This document shows, piece after piece, positions 8,862-19,299 of a stretch of 64,000 bases of DNA. Under the pieces are notes generated by a model that had not been told where the DNA came from, did not search any database, and saw nothing but the letters and a program-made list of their open reading frames with translations. Each line of letters begins with the position of its first letter. Position 1 is the first letter of the stretch. This DNA is from Roseateles saccharophilus (lineage in GTDB: Bacteria > Pseudomonadota > Gammaproteobacteria > Burkholderiales > Burkholderiaceae_C). The position numbers and the translations under genes are program-made. The stretch covers positions 23,939 through 87,938 of the forward strand of contig NZ_SMBU01000024.1 of NCBI RefSeq assembly GCF_004342485.1, read 5' to 3'.

Positions 8862-9254
8862 TCAACGAGCGGCGCGGCGGCGTGCTGTCCGCCCATTTCG
8901 CAACCGGGCCGTGCGGCGCGATGACGTGCAGCGCGTCGCCGTCGTCCAGCCAGATGCCGACGGCATGGCCGAAATGGCCTTCGAACCACAGGTGCACGCC
9001 GGCCTGGTTGACGACCTCCCAGGGCAGGCCGGGGCAGCATTGCTGGAGCCGGCGCTGCAGCGCAGCTTCGCGCGCGGGGTCGAGGTCGTCGGCGCAGAAG
9101 TAGGCCAGGTCCACGTGGGCCGGCACGCTGGGCGTGGCGTGGCCGTGCAATGCATGCCACACCAGGTTGCGCGGCGCGCCGCGCCTATGCACCACTGGGC
9201 CAGGCCCAGCCCGCGTCCGGCACGCAGCGCGCTCAGCCGCGCCTCGTCGCTCAT
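8862..9254 (-). pseudogene. decayed nucleotidyltransferase-family gene
   Basis: The start codon at 9254 overlaps the acyl-CoA ligase stop (ATGA), so this was the third gene of that operon. The first ~25 codons (MSDEARLSAL ... LAQWCIGA) are in one frame and the continuation (RNLVWHALHGHATPS ... DVAYF-like DLAYFCADDL ... NQAGVHLW) in another, placing a frameshift at about 9170-9190. After GHFGHAV about 20 residues usual in the family seem missing, and the match ends at DALHVIAPHG without the ordinary C-terminal ~45 residues. It converges on the truncated TAXI gene. Family assignment rests on recalled similarity to ~190-residue nucleotidyltransferase-like proteins. Confidence 0.65.
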
Positions 9255-10915
9255 CCCTTGGCCTTCTCGCGCTCCTGCAAGGCCCGCCACATGACCTTGC
9301 CGGCGCCGCTCTTGGGCAGGCTGTCGACGAACTCGACCAGGGCCGGCACCTTGTAGGCCGCCATATTGGCCTTGCACCAGTCGCGCAGCTGCTCGGCCGT
9401 CAGCGACTCGTGCCCCGCGCGCCTCACGACGACGGCCTTGACCGTCTCGCCGCGGTAGGCGTCGGGGGCCGAGATGATGCAGGCCTCGGCGATGCCGGGG
9501 TGGGCGTGCATCAGGTTCTCCACCTCGCTCGGCCAGACCTTGAAGCCACTCGCGTTGATCATGCGCTTGAGGCGGTCGGTCATGAAGAAGTAGCCGTCGG
9601 CATCGACGTAGCCGATGTCGCCGGTACGGAAGAAGCGCTTGCCGTCGAAGTCCAGGAAGGCCGCTTCGGTCGCCTCGGGCCGGCCCCAGTAGCCGGCGAA
9701 CACCATGGGGCCGTGCACGATGATCTCGCCGCTCTCGCCCACGGGCAGCTCGCGCAGCGTGTCCGGGTCGATCACGCGGGCGTCGCAGCTCATATAGGGC
9801 ACGCCCAGGCATTGCTGCTTGGGCGCGTCGTAGGGGTTGCTGTGGCTGGGCGCGGCGGTCTCGGTGAGACCGTAGCCCTCCATGTAGCGCAGGCCCCAGC
9901 GCTGCCACAGGCGCTCGGCGATGGCCTGGGGCATGGCCGCGCCGCCGCCGCCGATGGAGATCATGCTGCCGAGGTCGAAGCTGTCCACCTGAGGGCTGGC
10001 CAGCAGGTCGATGACCATGGTGGGGATGTTGGTCCAGCGCGTGACGCGGTGCTCCTGGATGAGCCGGGCCGCGTACTCGCGCTGCCAGCGCGGCATCAGC
10101 ACCAGGGCCGCGCCGCAGGCCAGCGTGCCGTGCAGCACGACGACCATGCCGGTGATGTGGAACATGGGCACGACGCCGAGCACCACGTCCTCGTGGTTGG
10201 CATTGGCCCACAGGCAGCCGGCGAAGACGTTGTGCTGCAGGCTGCGGTGCCTGTGCATGCAGCCCTTGGGGTTGCCGGTGGTGCCGCTGGTGTAGGGCAG
10301 CAGGGCGAGGTCGTCGGCGCCCACCGTCATGGTCGGCGGCGCGGCGCTGCAGGCCTGGGCCTCGGCCCAGGGCGTGCAGCCCGCGGGCAGCGCGATATCG
10401 GCGTTGAGCCAGTCGGCCCAGCCCGGGGGCAGGCCGGCGCCGTCGGTGCGGCCGCCGGGCAGCACCTCGGCCAGATGGGTGACGACCATGTCCCTGGCCG
10501 CCATGCCGGCGGCGAGCCACTCGGCGCTGAGGTCGGCGCTGGTGATCGCGAGCACGGCGCCGCTGTCCTCGATGAGATGCCTGAGCTCGGCCGCCCGGTT
10601 CATCGGGTTGACGGGCACGACGACGGCATCGGCACCGAGGATGGCGTAGTGGGCGATGACGAGCTGCGGGCAGTTCTGCAGGCCGACGAGCACGCGGTCG
10701 CCTCGTCTGATGCCGCGCTGGGCCAGCCAGGCGGCCAGGCGCTGCACCTGGGCGGCCAGCTCCGCATAGGTCGTCGTCTGGCCGAGGAAGACCAGGGCCG
10801 GCCGGTCGGGAAAGCGGCGGGCGTTGACGAAGAGGTTGTCGGGCAGGGCCGTGGCCGGCGGGCTGATCGCGTGCGGCACGCGCGCCGGCCAGAACTTGTG
10901 ATGGGCTCGGGTCAT
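9251..10915 (-). CDS. fatty-acyl-CoA ligase (AMP-dependent synthetase)
   Basis: A 554-residue ANL-superfamily enzyme expected to activate a fatty or other carboxylic acid to its acyl-CoA through an acyl-adenylate. Seen are the P-loop-like motif YTSGTTGNPKGCMH, the adenine-binding motif with YGLTE, the hinge aspartate region TGDIGYVDADGYF and a C-terminal catalytic Lys in the PKSGAGKVMW segment. The start at 10915 (MTRAHHKFW) overlaps the stop of the EamA gene (ATGA), so the two are translationally coupled. Substrate chain length cannot be read from sequence; the DLCM... open frame upstream belongs to the EamA gene. Confidence 0.9.
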   Translation of the reverse strand: MTRAHHKFWPARVPHAISPPATALPDNLFVNARRFPDRPALVFLGQTTTYAELAAQVQRLAAWLAQRGIRRGDRVLVGLQNCPQLVIAHYAILGADAVVVPVNPMNRAAELRHLIEDSGAVLAITSADLSAEWLAAGMAARDMVVTHLAEVLPGGRTDGAGLPPGWADWLNADIALPAGCTPWAEAQACSAAPPTMTVGADDLALLPYTSGTTGNPKGCMHRHRSLQHNVFAGCLWANANHEDVVLGVVPMFHITGMVVVLHGTLACGAALVLMPRWQREYAARLIQEHRVTRWTNIPTMVIDLLASPQVDSFDLGSMISIGGGGAAMPQAIAERLWQRWGLRYMEGYGLTETAAPSHSNPYDAPKQQCLGVPYMSCDARVIDPDTLRELPVGESGEIIVHGPMVFAGYWGRPEATEAAFLDFDGKRFFRTGDIGYVDADGYFFMTDRLKRMINASGFKVWPSEVENLMHAHPGIAEACIISAPDAYRGETVKAVVVRRAGHESLTAEQLRDWCKANMAAYKVPALVEFVDSLPKSGAGKVMWRALQEREKAKG

Positions 10916-11787
10916 GCAGAGGTCTCCGTTGGCTTTCTCGCGACGACGAGGTAGACGCCGAGCAGCGTCACCCCCATGCCCGCGATGGCTTGTGCGCCGA
11001 GTGTCTCGCCGAACAGCAGCCACGCCATCACCGAGGTGACAGAGGGCACCAGGTACATGGTGCTGGACACCGCCGTGACGCGGCCATGGCGCAGCATGTA
11101 GAACATCAGGCTGATGCCGCCGGCCGTCAGCACGAGCACGCTCCAGGCCATCGCCACCAGCACCGACGCGTTCCACTCGATGCGCATCGGCTCCAGCGCC
11201 CAGGCCAGCGGCAGCGTGGCGGCCAGCGCGGCGGCGAACTGCACGACCTGGCCGGTGCGCAGGTCGAAGTGGGGCACGAAACGCTTCTGGTAGAGCGTGC
11301 CGCCGGTGATGGCCAGCAGGGCCATCAGGCACAGCAGCAGCGGCGGGCCGAAGCTCGCCGCCAGCGTCAGCTTGTGCCAGATGACGAGGACGACGCCGGC
11401 AAGGCCCAGGGCCACGCCCAGCCACTGCCGCGGCGCGACGCGCTCGCCGATCAGCGGCGCCAGCGCGGCCACGAGCACCGGCTGCAGGTTGACGATCAGC
11501 GCCGCCGTGCCGGCCGGCAGGCCCTGGCGGATGGCGACCCAGACGCCGCCGAGGTAGAGAGACTGGATGCCCAGGCCGGCGACGGCCAGGTGCAGCATGT
11601 CGCGCCGCGAGGGCCAGGGCGCGCGGGCCGCCAGGGCCAGCGCGAGCATCAGCGCGACGACGCCGGCATAGCGCCAGCTCAGGAAGGTCAGCGGGTCGGC
11701 ATAGGGCGCGGCCAGCTTGGCGACGATGTAGCCGGTGGCCCAGATGAAGATGAAAAGAGGCGGGGCGAGGCGGTCGAAGGCAGACAT
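10912..11787 (-). CDS. EamA/DMT-family transporter
   Basis: 291 residues with about ten hydrophobic helices arranged as two EamA repeats (the second begins near residue 150), the standard drug/metabolite transporter layout. It has the usual length and ends ...LLGVYLVVARKPTETSA. It is first in a minus-strand operon with the acyl-CoA ligase and the decayed nucleotidyltransferase gene, each joined by ATGA overlaps. The substrate is not predictable; the link to an acyl-CoA ligase hints at export or import of an organic acid, but that is inference. Confidence 0.88.
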   Translation of the reverse strand: MSAFDRLAPPLFIFIWATGYIVAKLAAPYADPLTFLSWRYAGVVALMLALALAARAPWPSRRDMLHLAVAGLGIQSLYLGGVWVAIRQGLPAGTAALIVNLQPVLVAALAPLIGERVAPRQWLGVALGLAGVVLVIWHKLTLAASFGPPLLLCLMALLAITGGTLYQKRFVPHFDLRTGQVVQFAAALAATLPLAWALEPMRIEWNASVLVAMAWSVLVLTAGGISLMFYMLRHGRVTAVSSTMYLVPSVTSVMAWLLFGETLGAQAIAGMGVTLLGVYLVVARKPTETSA

Positions 11788-11825
11788 GCGGCCATCATGC
11801 CTGCCCGCTCTGCCTCAACGCGGCA

Positions 11826-12062
11826 TCAGCCCGGCATAGGCGGCCCGGCGTTGGCCGCGTCGCTGCGCGCATCGCGCTCGAGCAGCTCGCGCAGGCAGGG
11901 CATGCAGAGGCAGCCGTCGTAGCGCGCGGCCAGTTCGGCGCGCAGGCGATCGGTCAGGCGGATGCCGTCGCAGGCGCATTGGCCGGCCTGGGCGCCGCAT
12001 TCGAAGCCGCCACGGCAGCGCGGGCAGCGGGCGTCGAGCATGGGGCCGTTGCGTGGAGTCAT
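11826..12062 (-). CDS. cysteine-rich CWC family protein
   Basis: A 78-residue protein whose first half carries paired cysteines (CPRCRGGFECG, GQCACDG) and whose second half has CLCMPC, the pattern of the cysteine-rich CWC family, presumably metal-binding. The start at 12062 (MTPRNGPML) overlaps the stop of the upstream gene (ATGA). Function unknown for the family. Confidence 0.75.
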   Translation of the reverse strand: MTPRNGPMLDARCPRCRGGFECGAQAGQCACDGIRLTDRLRAELAARYDGCLCMPCLRELLERDARSDAANAGPPMPG

Positions 12063-12748
12063 AGCGGCGATTGTGGATCGTCGTCGGGAGGCAGCAGCGG
12101 CGTCGCGCGCGCCAGGGCCATCCAGGTGGCGAAGTCGGGCCTGTGGGCGCGCTTGGGCGCGGGGCGGGCCAGTTCGAGATGGCTGGCGTGGCCGATCAGC
12201 ACGCCGTACTCCGGCGGGATCTCGTCCGGCGCAGCGATGCCGGCCTTGATGACGAACCAGCACTGGCCGCACAGCGCGCGGTAGGCGGCCGACTTGGCCG
12301 GGCGGCGCAGCTCGCCGAGCAGGTCGGCGCGGCTGACCTTGATCTCGTGGATGGCGGGCTCGAGGTAGTCCTCCACGGTGCTATGGCGGATGGAATAGAC
12401 GTCGGGCATCGCGTTGACCCACTGCATCCTGCCGTCCTCTCCGGCCAGGCCGGCGCGCAGGCTGAGGCCGCGCCAGGCGATGCGGCCGCCGCGCTGCATC
12501 TCGGTGGCGACGCGCTCGACGAGGGCCTCGTGCGCGTCGCGGGCTGCCCGGTTGCGGCTCAGCGATTCGGCGATCAGAGCCACGCCCGCGTCGGTCACGC
12601 GCAGGCGCTCGCGGCCATCGGCCTCCTGCAGGCGCTCGACCCAGCCGGCGGCCAGCAGCTCGATCTCGACGAGGTCCTGGCTGGGCCAGCCGGCGCTGCG
12701 CCAGAGCTGGCGCAGGCGCTGCAGGTGGATGCGGGCCGGTGCGGACAT
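12059..12748 (-). CDS. predicted PD-(D/E)XK nuclease-like protein (MmcB-related) with N-terminal helical domain
   Basis: 229 residues. The C-terminal half contains MPDVYSI ... IHEIKVSRADLLGEL ... CWFVIKAGI ... IPPEYGVLI. The Asp, the E-x-K of EIK and the following S-R-A-D resemble the MmcB/PD-(D/E)XK fold, in which these residues bind metal. The N-terminal ~90 residues (DLVEIELLAAGWVERLQ ... VTDAGVALI) look like a winged-helix module. The start is set at MSAPARIHL (12748); the open frame upstream runs into the terminator hairpin. Coupled by ATGA overlap to the CWC gene. A DNA-processing role is inferred; MmcB proteins are linked to mutagenic repair in other bacteria. Confidence 0.55.
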   Translation of the reverse strand: MSAPARIHLQRLRQLWRSAGWPSQDLVEIELLAAGWVERLQEADGRERLRVTDAGVALIAESLSRNRAARDAHEALVERVATEMQRGGRIAWRGLSLRAGLAGEDGRMQWVNAMPDVYSIRHSTVEDYLEPAIHEIKVSRADLLGELRRPAKSAAYRALCGQCWFVIKAGIAAPDEIPPEYGVLIGHASHLELARPAPKRAHRPDFATWMALARATPLLPPDDDPQSPL

Positions 12749-12773
12749 GGCGCGATCTTCGCGCCGGAAAGAA

Positions 12774-12806
12774 CAAAGCCCCCGGCCGGCGGGCACGGGG
12801 GCTTTG
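12774..12806 (-). terminator. strong hairpin, likely terminator of the DUF4397 gene
   Basis: A perfect 11-bp stem (CAAAGCCCCCG / CGGGGGCTTTG) with an 11-nt loop lies 18 bp beyond the end of the DUF4397 gene on the minus strand and just upstream of the next minus-strand start. The A/T ends of the stem provide a short U-tract. Confidence 0.7.
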
Positions 12807-12824
12807 CGTTCGGGGCGGCCGAGC

Positions 12825-14153
12825 TTACGGGCGCTCGCGCTTGGGCAGGGCGCCCATGCCGGGAACGGGCATCAGCGTCGTCGTCGTCGACGCGGTCGAC
12901 GTGGTCGGCACGGCGAAGAAGGTCCAGACGCTGTTGGCCGGGAAGGCCAGGTCGGACTTGGTGTAGATCGACGCGGCCGAGGTCGGCACGGTCACGTCCA
13001 CCTGCGAGCTCGTCGTCGACGAGATGCTGGCGGGCGTGGAGCTCATGCCGGGCGACACGTTGGCGGCCAGCGCGCTGAAGTCGACGTTCAGCGAGGAGGT
13101 CAGCGTCGGCAGCGCGTTCACGAGGCGGATCTTGACGTTGCCGTTGACCGTGGGCAGGCGGTTGTCGTCGCTCAGCACCGACATCTTGGGCGCGGAGGCG
13201 TCGCCCCAGACCAGCAGCGTGTAGTCGCCGCCGGCGGTCAGCGTCGGAGGGGTGAAGCTCATGCCCAGGCCGTCGACGTTGACGCTCAGCGTGCTGGCGC
13301 CCGAGGCCGTCGTGACGTAGGGGCTGATCAGCGGGCTGATGGCGGTGCTGCCGAACATGGCCTGGCCGTTGATCGACGAGGTCACGGTGCTGCCGTTGGT
13401 CAGCGCGGCGACGGTGCGCACGCGGGACTGCGTGTTCGGGAAGTTCTGGGCCGCGCCCTTCTGGACCAGGGTGATGCCGTTGACCAGCACGCCGCCGTCG
13501 GTGGCGGTGAGGATCAGCGAGTTGACGCTGGCGGAACCGAGCGTGATGGCCGGGATGTTCAGGCGCAGGTCGCTGCGGTTGTTGTAGCCGGTCACGCAGA
13601 CACGGAAGGTGCCCGAGTTGATCTGGATGTAGCCGCTTCCGGCGCCACCGGCCAGGTTGGTCGTCAGCGCGGTCTCGGTGGTGAGCGAGCAGTCGGCCGC
13701 GGAGGTCAGGTAGATGTCCATCGCGCCGGCGTCGGGCGCCAGATTCAGCACCAGCAGCGAGGCCTTGTTGGCGTCGGGGGCCGTCTGGGCTTCCTGCAGC
13801 AGCGTCGTGCGGATGGCACCGGCGAAGCCGTAGGTGATGTAGGTGTAGTTGCTGCCCGAGCTCAGCGTCGGCGTCGTCGCGGCGACGCTGGTGCCGACGT
13901 CGCTGGTCAGCACCTTGGTGGCGGTGTTGTTGGTGTCGACCGTGCCGTAGTCACCCACGGTGGCGTAGGCGATCTTGCTGTTGATGGTCTTGTCGTTGAC
14001 CGTCAGGTCCAGCGCTGCGTAGGAACGGGTGGCATTGAGCAGGCGGACCTGCGTGTTGCTGCCGCTGCCGCCGCTGCCGCATGCGGTCAGGAAGGCCGTG
14101 GCCGTCAGGCTCAGCGTCAGGACCATCCGGGTGGCCCAAGGGGTGAATCGCAT
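12825..14153 (-). CDS. DUF4397 domain lipoprotein
   Basis: 442 residues. A lipoprotein signal peptide ends in the lipobox FLTAC followed by a Gly/Ser linker, so the mature protein should be lipid-anchored in the envelope. The remainder reads as two or more DUF4397 beta-sandwich repeats; each opens with a segment like TQVRLLNATRSYAALDLTV and contains paired valine-rich strands (for example VKIRLVNALPTLTSSLNV). Thr/Ser/Gly composition fits an extracytoplasmic protein. It is monocistronic, with a clear terminator downstream. Family function is unknown. Confidence 0.85.
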   Translation of the reverse strand: MRFTPWATRMVLTLSLTATAFLTACGSGGSGSNTQVRLLNATRSYAALDLTVNDKTINSKIAYATVGDYGTVDTNNTATKVLTSDVGTSVAATTPTLSSGSNYTYITYGFAGAIRTTLLQEAQTAPDANKASLLVLNLAPDAGAMDIYLTSAADCSLTTETALTTNLAGGAGSGYIQINSGTFRVCVTGYNNRSDLRLNIPAITLGSASVNSLILTATDGGVLVNGITLVQKGAAQNFPNTQSRVRTVAALTNGSTVTSSINGQAMFGSTAISPLISPYVTTASGASTLSVNVDGLGMSFTPPTLTAGGDYTLLVWGDASAPKMSVLSDDNRLPTVNGNVKIRLVNALPTLTSSLNVDFSALAANVSPGMSSTPASISSTTSSQVDVTVPTSAASIYTKSDLAFPANSVWTFFAVPTTSTASTTTTLMPVPGMGALPKRERP

Positions 14154-14297
14154 CGAGAACTCTCCGAAAAAACCAAACCCGCCGGGCCGAATCCCAAGAA
14201 CGCGGACTCGCGATTAGAACTCATGCCGGAGGCATCGCCATTTCCACCATCTAGCAGGGGGTGAAGAACTGTTGCTGCGGACTCACCGCCGTGCTGA

Positions 14298-16397
<2,100 letters not shown>

Positions 16398-16412
16398 GGC
16401 CGCGGGGGCGGC

Positions 16413-16667
16413 TCAATTCCTGGAGAGTTCCCAGAGCTGATACAGCGTGTCGTTGTCGTGTTCGGCGACTTCCAGGCCCTGGGCCAGGTCGAAACTGGAG
16501 TCGTACCAACTGCAATCGATCTTGCGGGACCCCGTCGACCCCGCCAGGCGCTGCGCACTGCCCAAGGTCAAGGCCATGTTCTGGGGCAGCTTGGAGTTGG
16601 ACCAGGGGAACTGCGAGGCGTCGAAGAATTGCATGGTGGCTCCGGGTTCTGAGGGGTTGGACGTCAT
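16413..16667 (-). CDS. hypothetical small protein
   Basis: 84 residues from MTSNPSEPGATMQFF; alternative starts are 16715 (MARKQAGT) and the internal MQFFDASQFPW. The sequence is acidic to neutral, with no signal peptide or membrane segment, and ends ...DTLYQLWELSRN, 15 bp from the convergent fadH stop. It looks like real coding DNA (ordinary codon use, conserved-looking ending) but I recognise no domain. The open frame further upstream runs through a hairpin-rich region and is unlikely to be translated. Confidence 0.5.
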   Translation of the reverse strand: MTSNPSEPGATMQFFDASQFPWSNSKLPQNMALTLGSAQRLAGSTGSRKIDCSWYDSSFDLAQGLEVAEHDNDTLYQLWELSRN

Positions 16668-16732
16668 GGCAAACGTCACACCGTCAGCATCGGTTCCGGC
16701 CTGTTTACGGGCCATCGCCCGAAGGGTGGAGC

Positions 16733-16812
16733 GATGGGGGAGGGCGCTCCCCGCCATCCCCCGGATCTCCCTCCAAAGGGGGATATAAAGTGGGGCCAGA
16801 GTCAAGTTCCAT
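16733..16812. repeat. hairpin-containing element, possible REP-like remnant
   Basis: A hairpin at 16733-16758 pairs GATGG/CCATC and GGGAG/CTCCC around a 4-nt loop. A second weak pairing (CCTCC with the GGGGG run) follows, then the sequence TGGGGCCAGAGTCAAG. A GGGGxCAGAGTC-type string is often seen beside REP-associated transposase genes in proteobacteria; that is from memory. No transposase gene is present here. Confidence 0.35.
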
Positions 16813-16874
16813 GGACTGACAGCCAAGGCTTTCCGGCACCGAGTCGCCCTCAAAACATCGCCTCCGACCCCCAA

Positions 16875-17549
16875 TTAAGGGCGACGGCTCAGTTCCCGCC
16901 GCGCATCGCTACCAATCCATCGGGACGACTTCTCGCTCCGTTCACAAAGGCGCCCCGCCACAGTAAGCGCCGGCTCACGCAGCGCCGGGCTGCGCTTGCC
17001 GATTTGGCGCAGCGCCCAGTTGACGGCCTTCTTGACGAAGTTGCGCTCGTCGCCCGCCGCCGCCTCGATCAGCGGCAGGCGGGCCAGGAAGTCGGCATCG
17101 GGCCGCTGCTTCTGGTGCACGGCCGCCACGGCCAGCAGCGCGAAGCCGGCGCGCTTCTCGAACTCGGCCTCGCGCGCCGCCCAGCGCGGGATGGCCTCCC
17201 AGGCCAGCGGGCTCTTCACGAAGGCATGGGTGCAGGCCTGGTCGCAGACGTCCCAGGCGCGCATGCCGGCCACCCAATGGTCCATCTGCTCGACGGTCAG
17301 CCGGGCCGGCTCGGCCAGCATGCCGGCCAGGATCTGCGCGTCGGGGATGCCGCTGTCCCACAGCGCCAGGGCCAGCTCGTGATCCCGCCCGACCTCGCGG
17401 GCCAGCGCGCGCAGCGTCGGCACGGCCAAGCCCAGGCGGCCGTCGCCCGTGAGGCCGAAGCGAGCCATCGCGTCGAGCTGGTCGGGCCGCGAGTGTTCGC
17501 GCAGGGCGGTCAAGGCTCCGTCCAGGCGACGATCTAGCTTATTCGGCAT
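16875..17549 (-). CDS. AlkD-like DNA alkylation repair protein
   Basis: 224 residues made almost wholly of amphipathic helices with HEAT-like spacing, matching the DNA alkylation repair (AlkD) family in length and in segments such as GLAVPTLRALAREVG, WDVCDQACTHAFVKS and NFVKKAVNWALRQIGKR. Family members excise bulky or positively charged alkylated bases without base flipping. The start is MPNKLDRRLDGAL at 17549. It is divergent from the thioredoxin-family gene, with 66 bp between starts. The Trp and Asp expected in the binding groove appear present, so activity is plausible. Confidence 0.85.
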   Translation of the reverse strand: MPNKLDRRLDGALTALREHSRPDQLDAMARFGLTGDGRLGLAVPTLRALAREVGRDHELALALWDSGIPDAQILAGMLAEPARLTVEQMDHWVAGMRAWDVCDQACTHAFVKSPLAWEAIPRWAAREAEFEKRAGFALLAVAAVHQKQRPDADFLARLPLIEAAAGDERNFVKKAVNWALRQIGKRSPALREPALTVAGRLCERSEKSSRWIGSDARRELSRRP

Positions 17550-17615
17550 GCGCAGATTCTGTGGCGTGCGTGCGGCGCAAAATGCCAGCTTCGACACGAT
17601 CGATCCCCAGGCCCG

Positions 17616-19175
17616 ATGAAGATCACCACCTCTGCTGCGCCCACCCTGGCCGCCCTGGCCACCGCCCTCCTCCTCGCCGCCGCGCCGGCCGCCCAGGCCA
17701 GCACCGGCCCCGGCGTCGCCTGGCAGGCCGCCGCGGCCGATGCCGACATCGACCGCTACTTCGTGCGGGCCAAGGCCGAGAAGAAGCCGGTGCTGCTGTA
17801 CTGGGGCGCCAAGTGGTGCCCGCCTTGCAACCAGCTCAAGGCCACCCTCTTCAACCGCGCGGACTTCATCGAGCAAAGCAAGGCCTTCGTCGCCGTGGGC
17901 ATAGACGGCGACGCCCCCGGTGCGCAGAAGCTCGGCACGCGCTTCAAGGTGCGCGGCTACCCGACGCTGATCCTGTTCAACCCCAATGGCAGCGAGATCA
18001 CCCGCCTGCCCGGCGAGGCCGACGCGGCCCAGGTCATGAAGGTGCTGCAGCTCGGCCTGTCCAGCGGCCGGCCGGTCAAGGCCGTGCTGGCCGACGCCCG
18101 GGCCGGCAAAAAGCTCAGCGCCAACGAATGGCGGCTGCTGGGCTTCTACGGCTGGGAGACGGACGAGCAACAGCTGCTGCCGGCCGAGCAGCGCCCGGCG
18201 ACGCTGGCCCAGCTGGCCAAGGCCAGCGAGGGCGTGGATGCCGAGACGACGTCGCGGCTGTGGCTGAAGTCCGTCGGCGCGATGGCCGAGGGCAAGGCGG
18301 CCGACCCCGCCCAGCTGCCGCGCCTGCGCGCCGTGCTGGCCGACCCGGTCCAGGCCCACGCGCAGATGGACGTGCTGACCAACGAGGCGCCCGACCTCGT
18401 CAAGGCCTTCGCGCCGCAACCTGGCGACGCGCGCAACGCCCTCGTCACCGAGTTCGACGCCGCGCTGAAACGCCTGAATGCGGACGCGACGCTGTCGCGC
18501 GCCGACCGGCTGAACGCGCTGCAGGGCCGCGTCGACCTGGCACGCCTGGACACGCCCAGAGACGACCCCAACCCCAAGGGCATCCCGGCGGCCCTGCTGG
18601 CCGAGGCGCGCGACCAGGCCGGCCGCGCCAACCGCGAGATCACCGATGGCTACGAGCGCCAGGCCGTCGTCACCGAGGCCGCCCATCTGCTGGGCAGCGC
18701 GGGGCTGTGGAAGGACAGCGACGAGCTGCTGAAGTCCGCCCTGGCCCGCAGCCACTCGCCCTACTACCTGATGAGCCAGCTCGGCGGCAACGCGAAGAAA
18801 CAGGGCAGGAAGGCGGACGCGCTGCACTGGTACGAGGAGGCCTTCAACAAGAGCGAGGGCCCGGCCACACGGCTGCAATGGGGCTCCAACTACTTCGCCG
18901 CGCTGGTCGAGCTGGCGCCGGCGGACACGGCCCGCATCGAGAAGACGGCCGCCCAGCTGTTCGCCGAGGCCGAGAAGGACCCCGGCGCCTTCTACGAGCG
19001 CAGCGAGCGCTCGCTGAAGAAGGTGGCGACGCTGCTGGCCGACTGGAACAAGACTCCCGCCCAGGCCGCCGCCGTGGGCCGCCTGAAGGCCCAGCTCGAC
19101 GGCGTCTGCGGCAAGCTGGACGCGGGCGACGCCAAGGCCAGGTCGGCCTGCCAGGGCCTGATGAAGAAGGCCTGA
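17616..19175 (+). CDS. periplasmic thioredoxin-family protein with long C-terminal domain
   Basis: 519 residues. A signal peptide (about 1-29, cleaved after AAQA) is followed by a thioredoxin domain (about 45-145) with the active site WCPPCNQ and the cis-proline segment GYPTLILF. Both redox cysteines are present, predicting a disulfide reductase or isomerase in the periplasm. The remaining ~360 residues are helical and repeat-like (many Ala/Leu, ADALHWYEEAFN), reminiscent of TPR-type units, and contain a C-terminal Cys pair (VCGKLDAGDAKARSACQ). Monocistronic; its partner is unknown. Confidence 0.85.
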   Translation: MKITTSAAPTLAALATALLLAAAPAAQASTGPGVAWQAAAADADIDRYFVRAKAEKKPVLLYWGAKWCPPCNQLKATLFNRADFIEQSKAFVAVGIDGDAPGAQKLGTRFKVRGYPTLILFNPNGSEITRLPGEADAAQVMKVLQLGLSSGRPVKAVLADARAGKKLSANEWRLLGFYGWETDEQQLLPAEQRPATLAQLAKASEGVDAETTSRLWLKSVGAMAEGKAADPAQLPRLRAVLADPVQAHAQMDVLTNEAPDLVKAFAPQPGDARNALVTEFDAALKRLNADATLSRADRLNALQGRVDLARLDTPRDDPNPKGIPAALLAEARDQAGRANREITDGYERQAVVTEAAHLLGSAGLWKDSDELLKSALARSHSPYYLMSQLGGNAKKQGRKADALHWYEEAFNKSEGPATRLQWGSNYFAALVELAPADTARIEKTAAQLFAEAEKDPGAFYERSERSLKKVATLLADWNKTPAQAAAVGRLKAQLDGVCGKLDAGDAKARSACQGLMKKA

Positions 19176-19299
19176 CGCCAGCCGCCCCGCGTTTCTTGCC
19201 GCTCATGCGGCGCCGCTGGCCACTCATCCCGCCGGCGGCGCGGGCGCAGTGGCCAGCGCCGGATACTGCGCGCCATCCCAACGACAAGAAGAGATTGGC

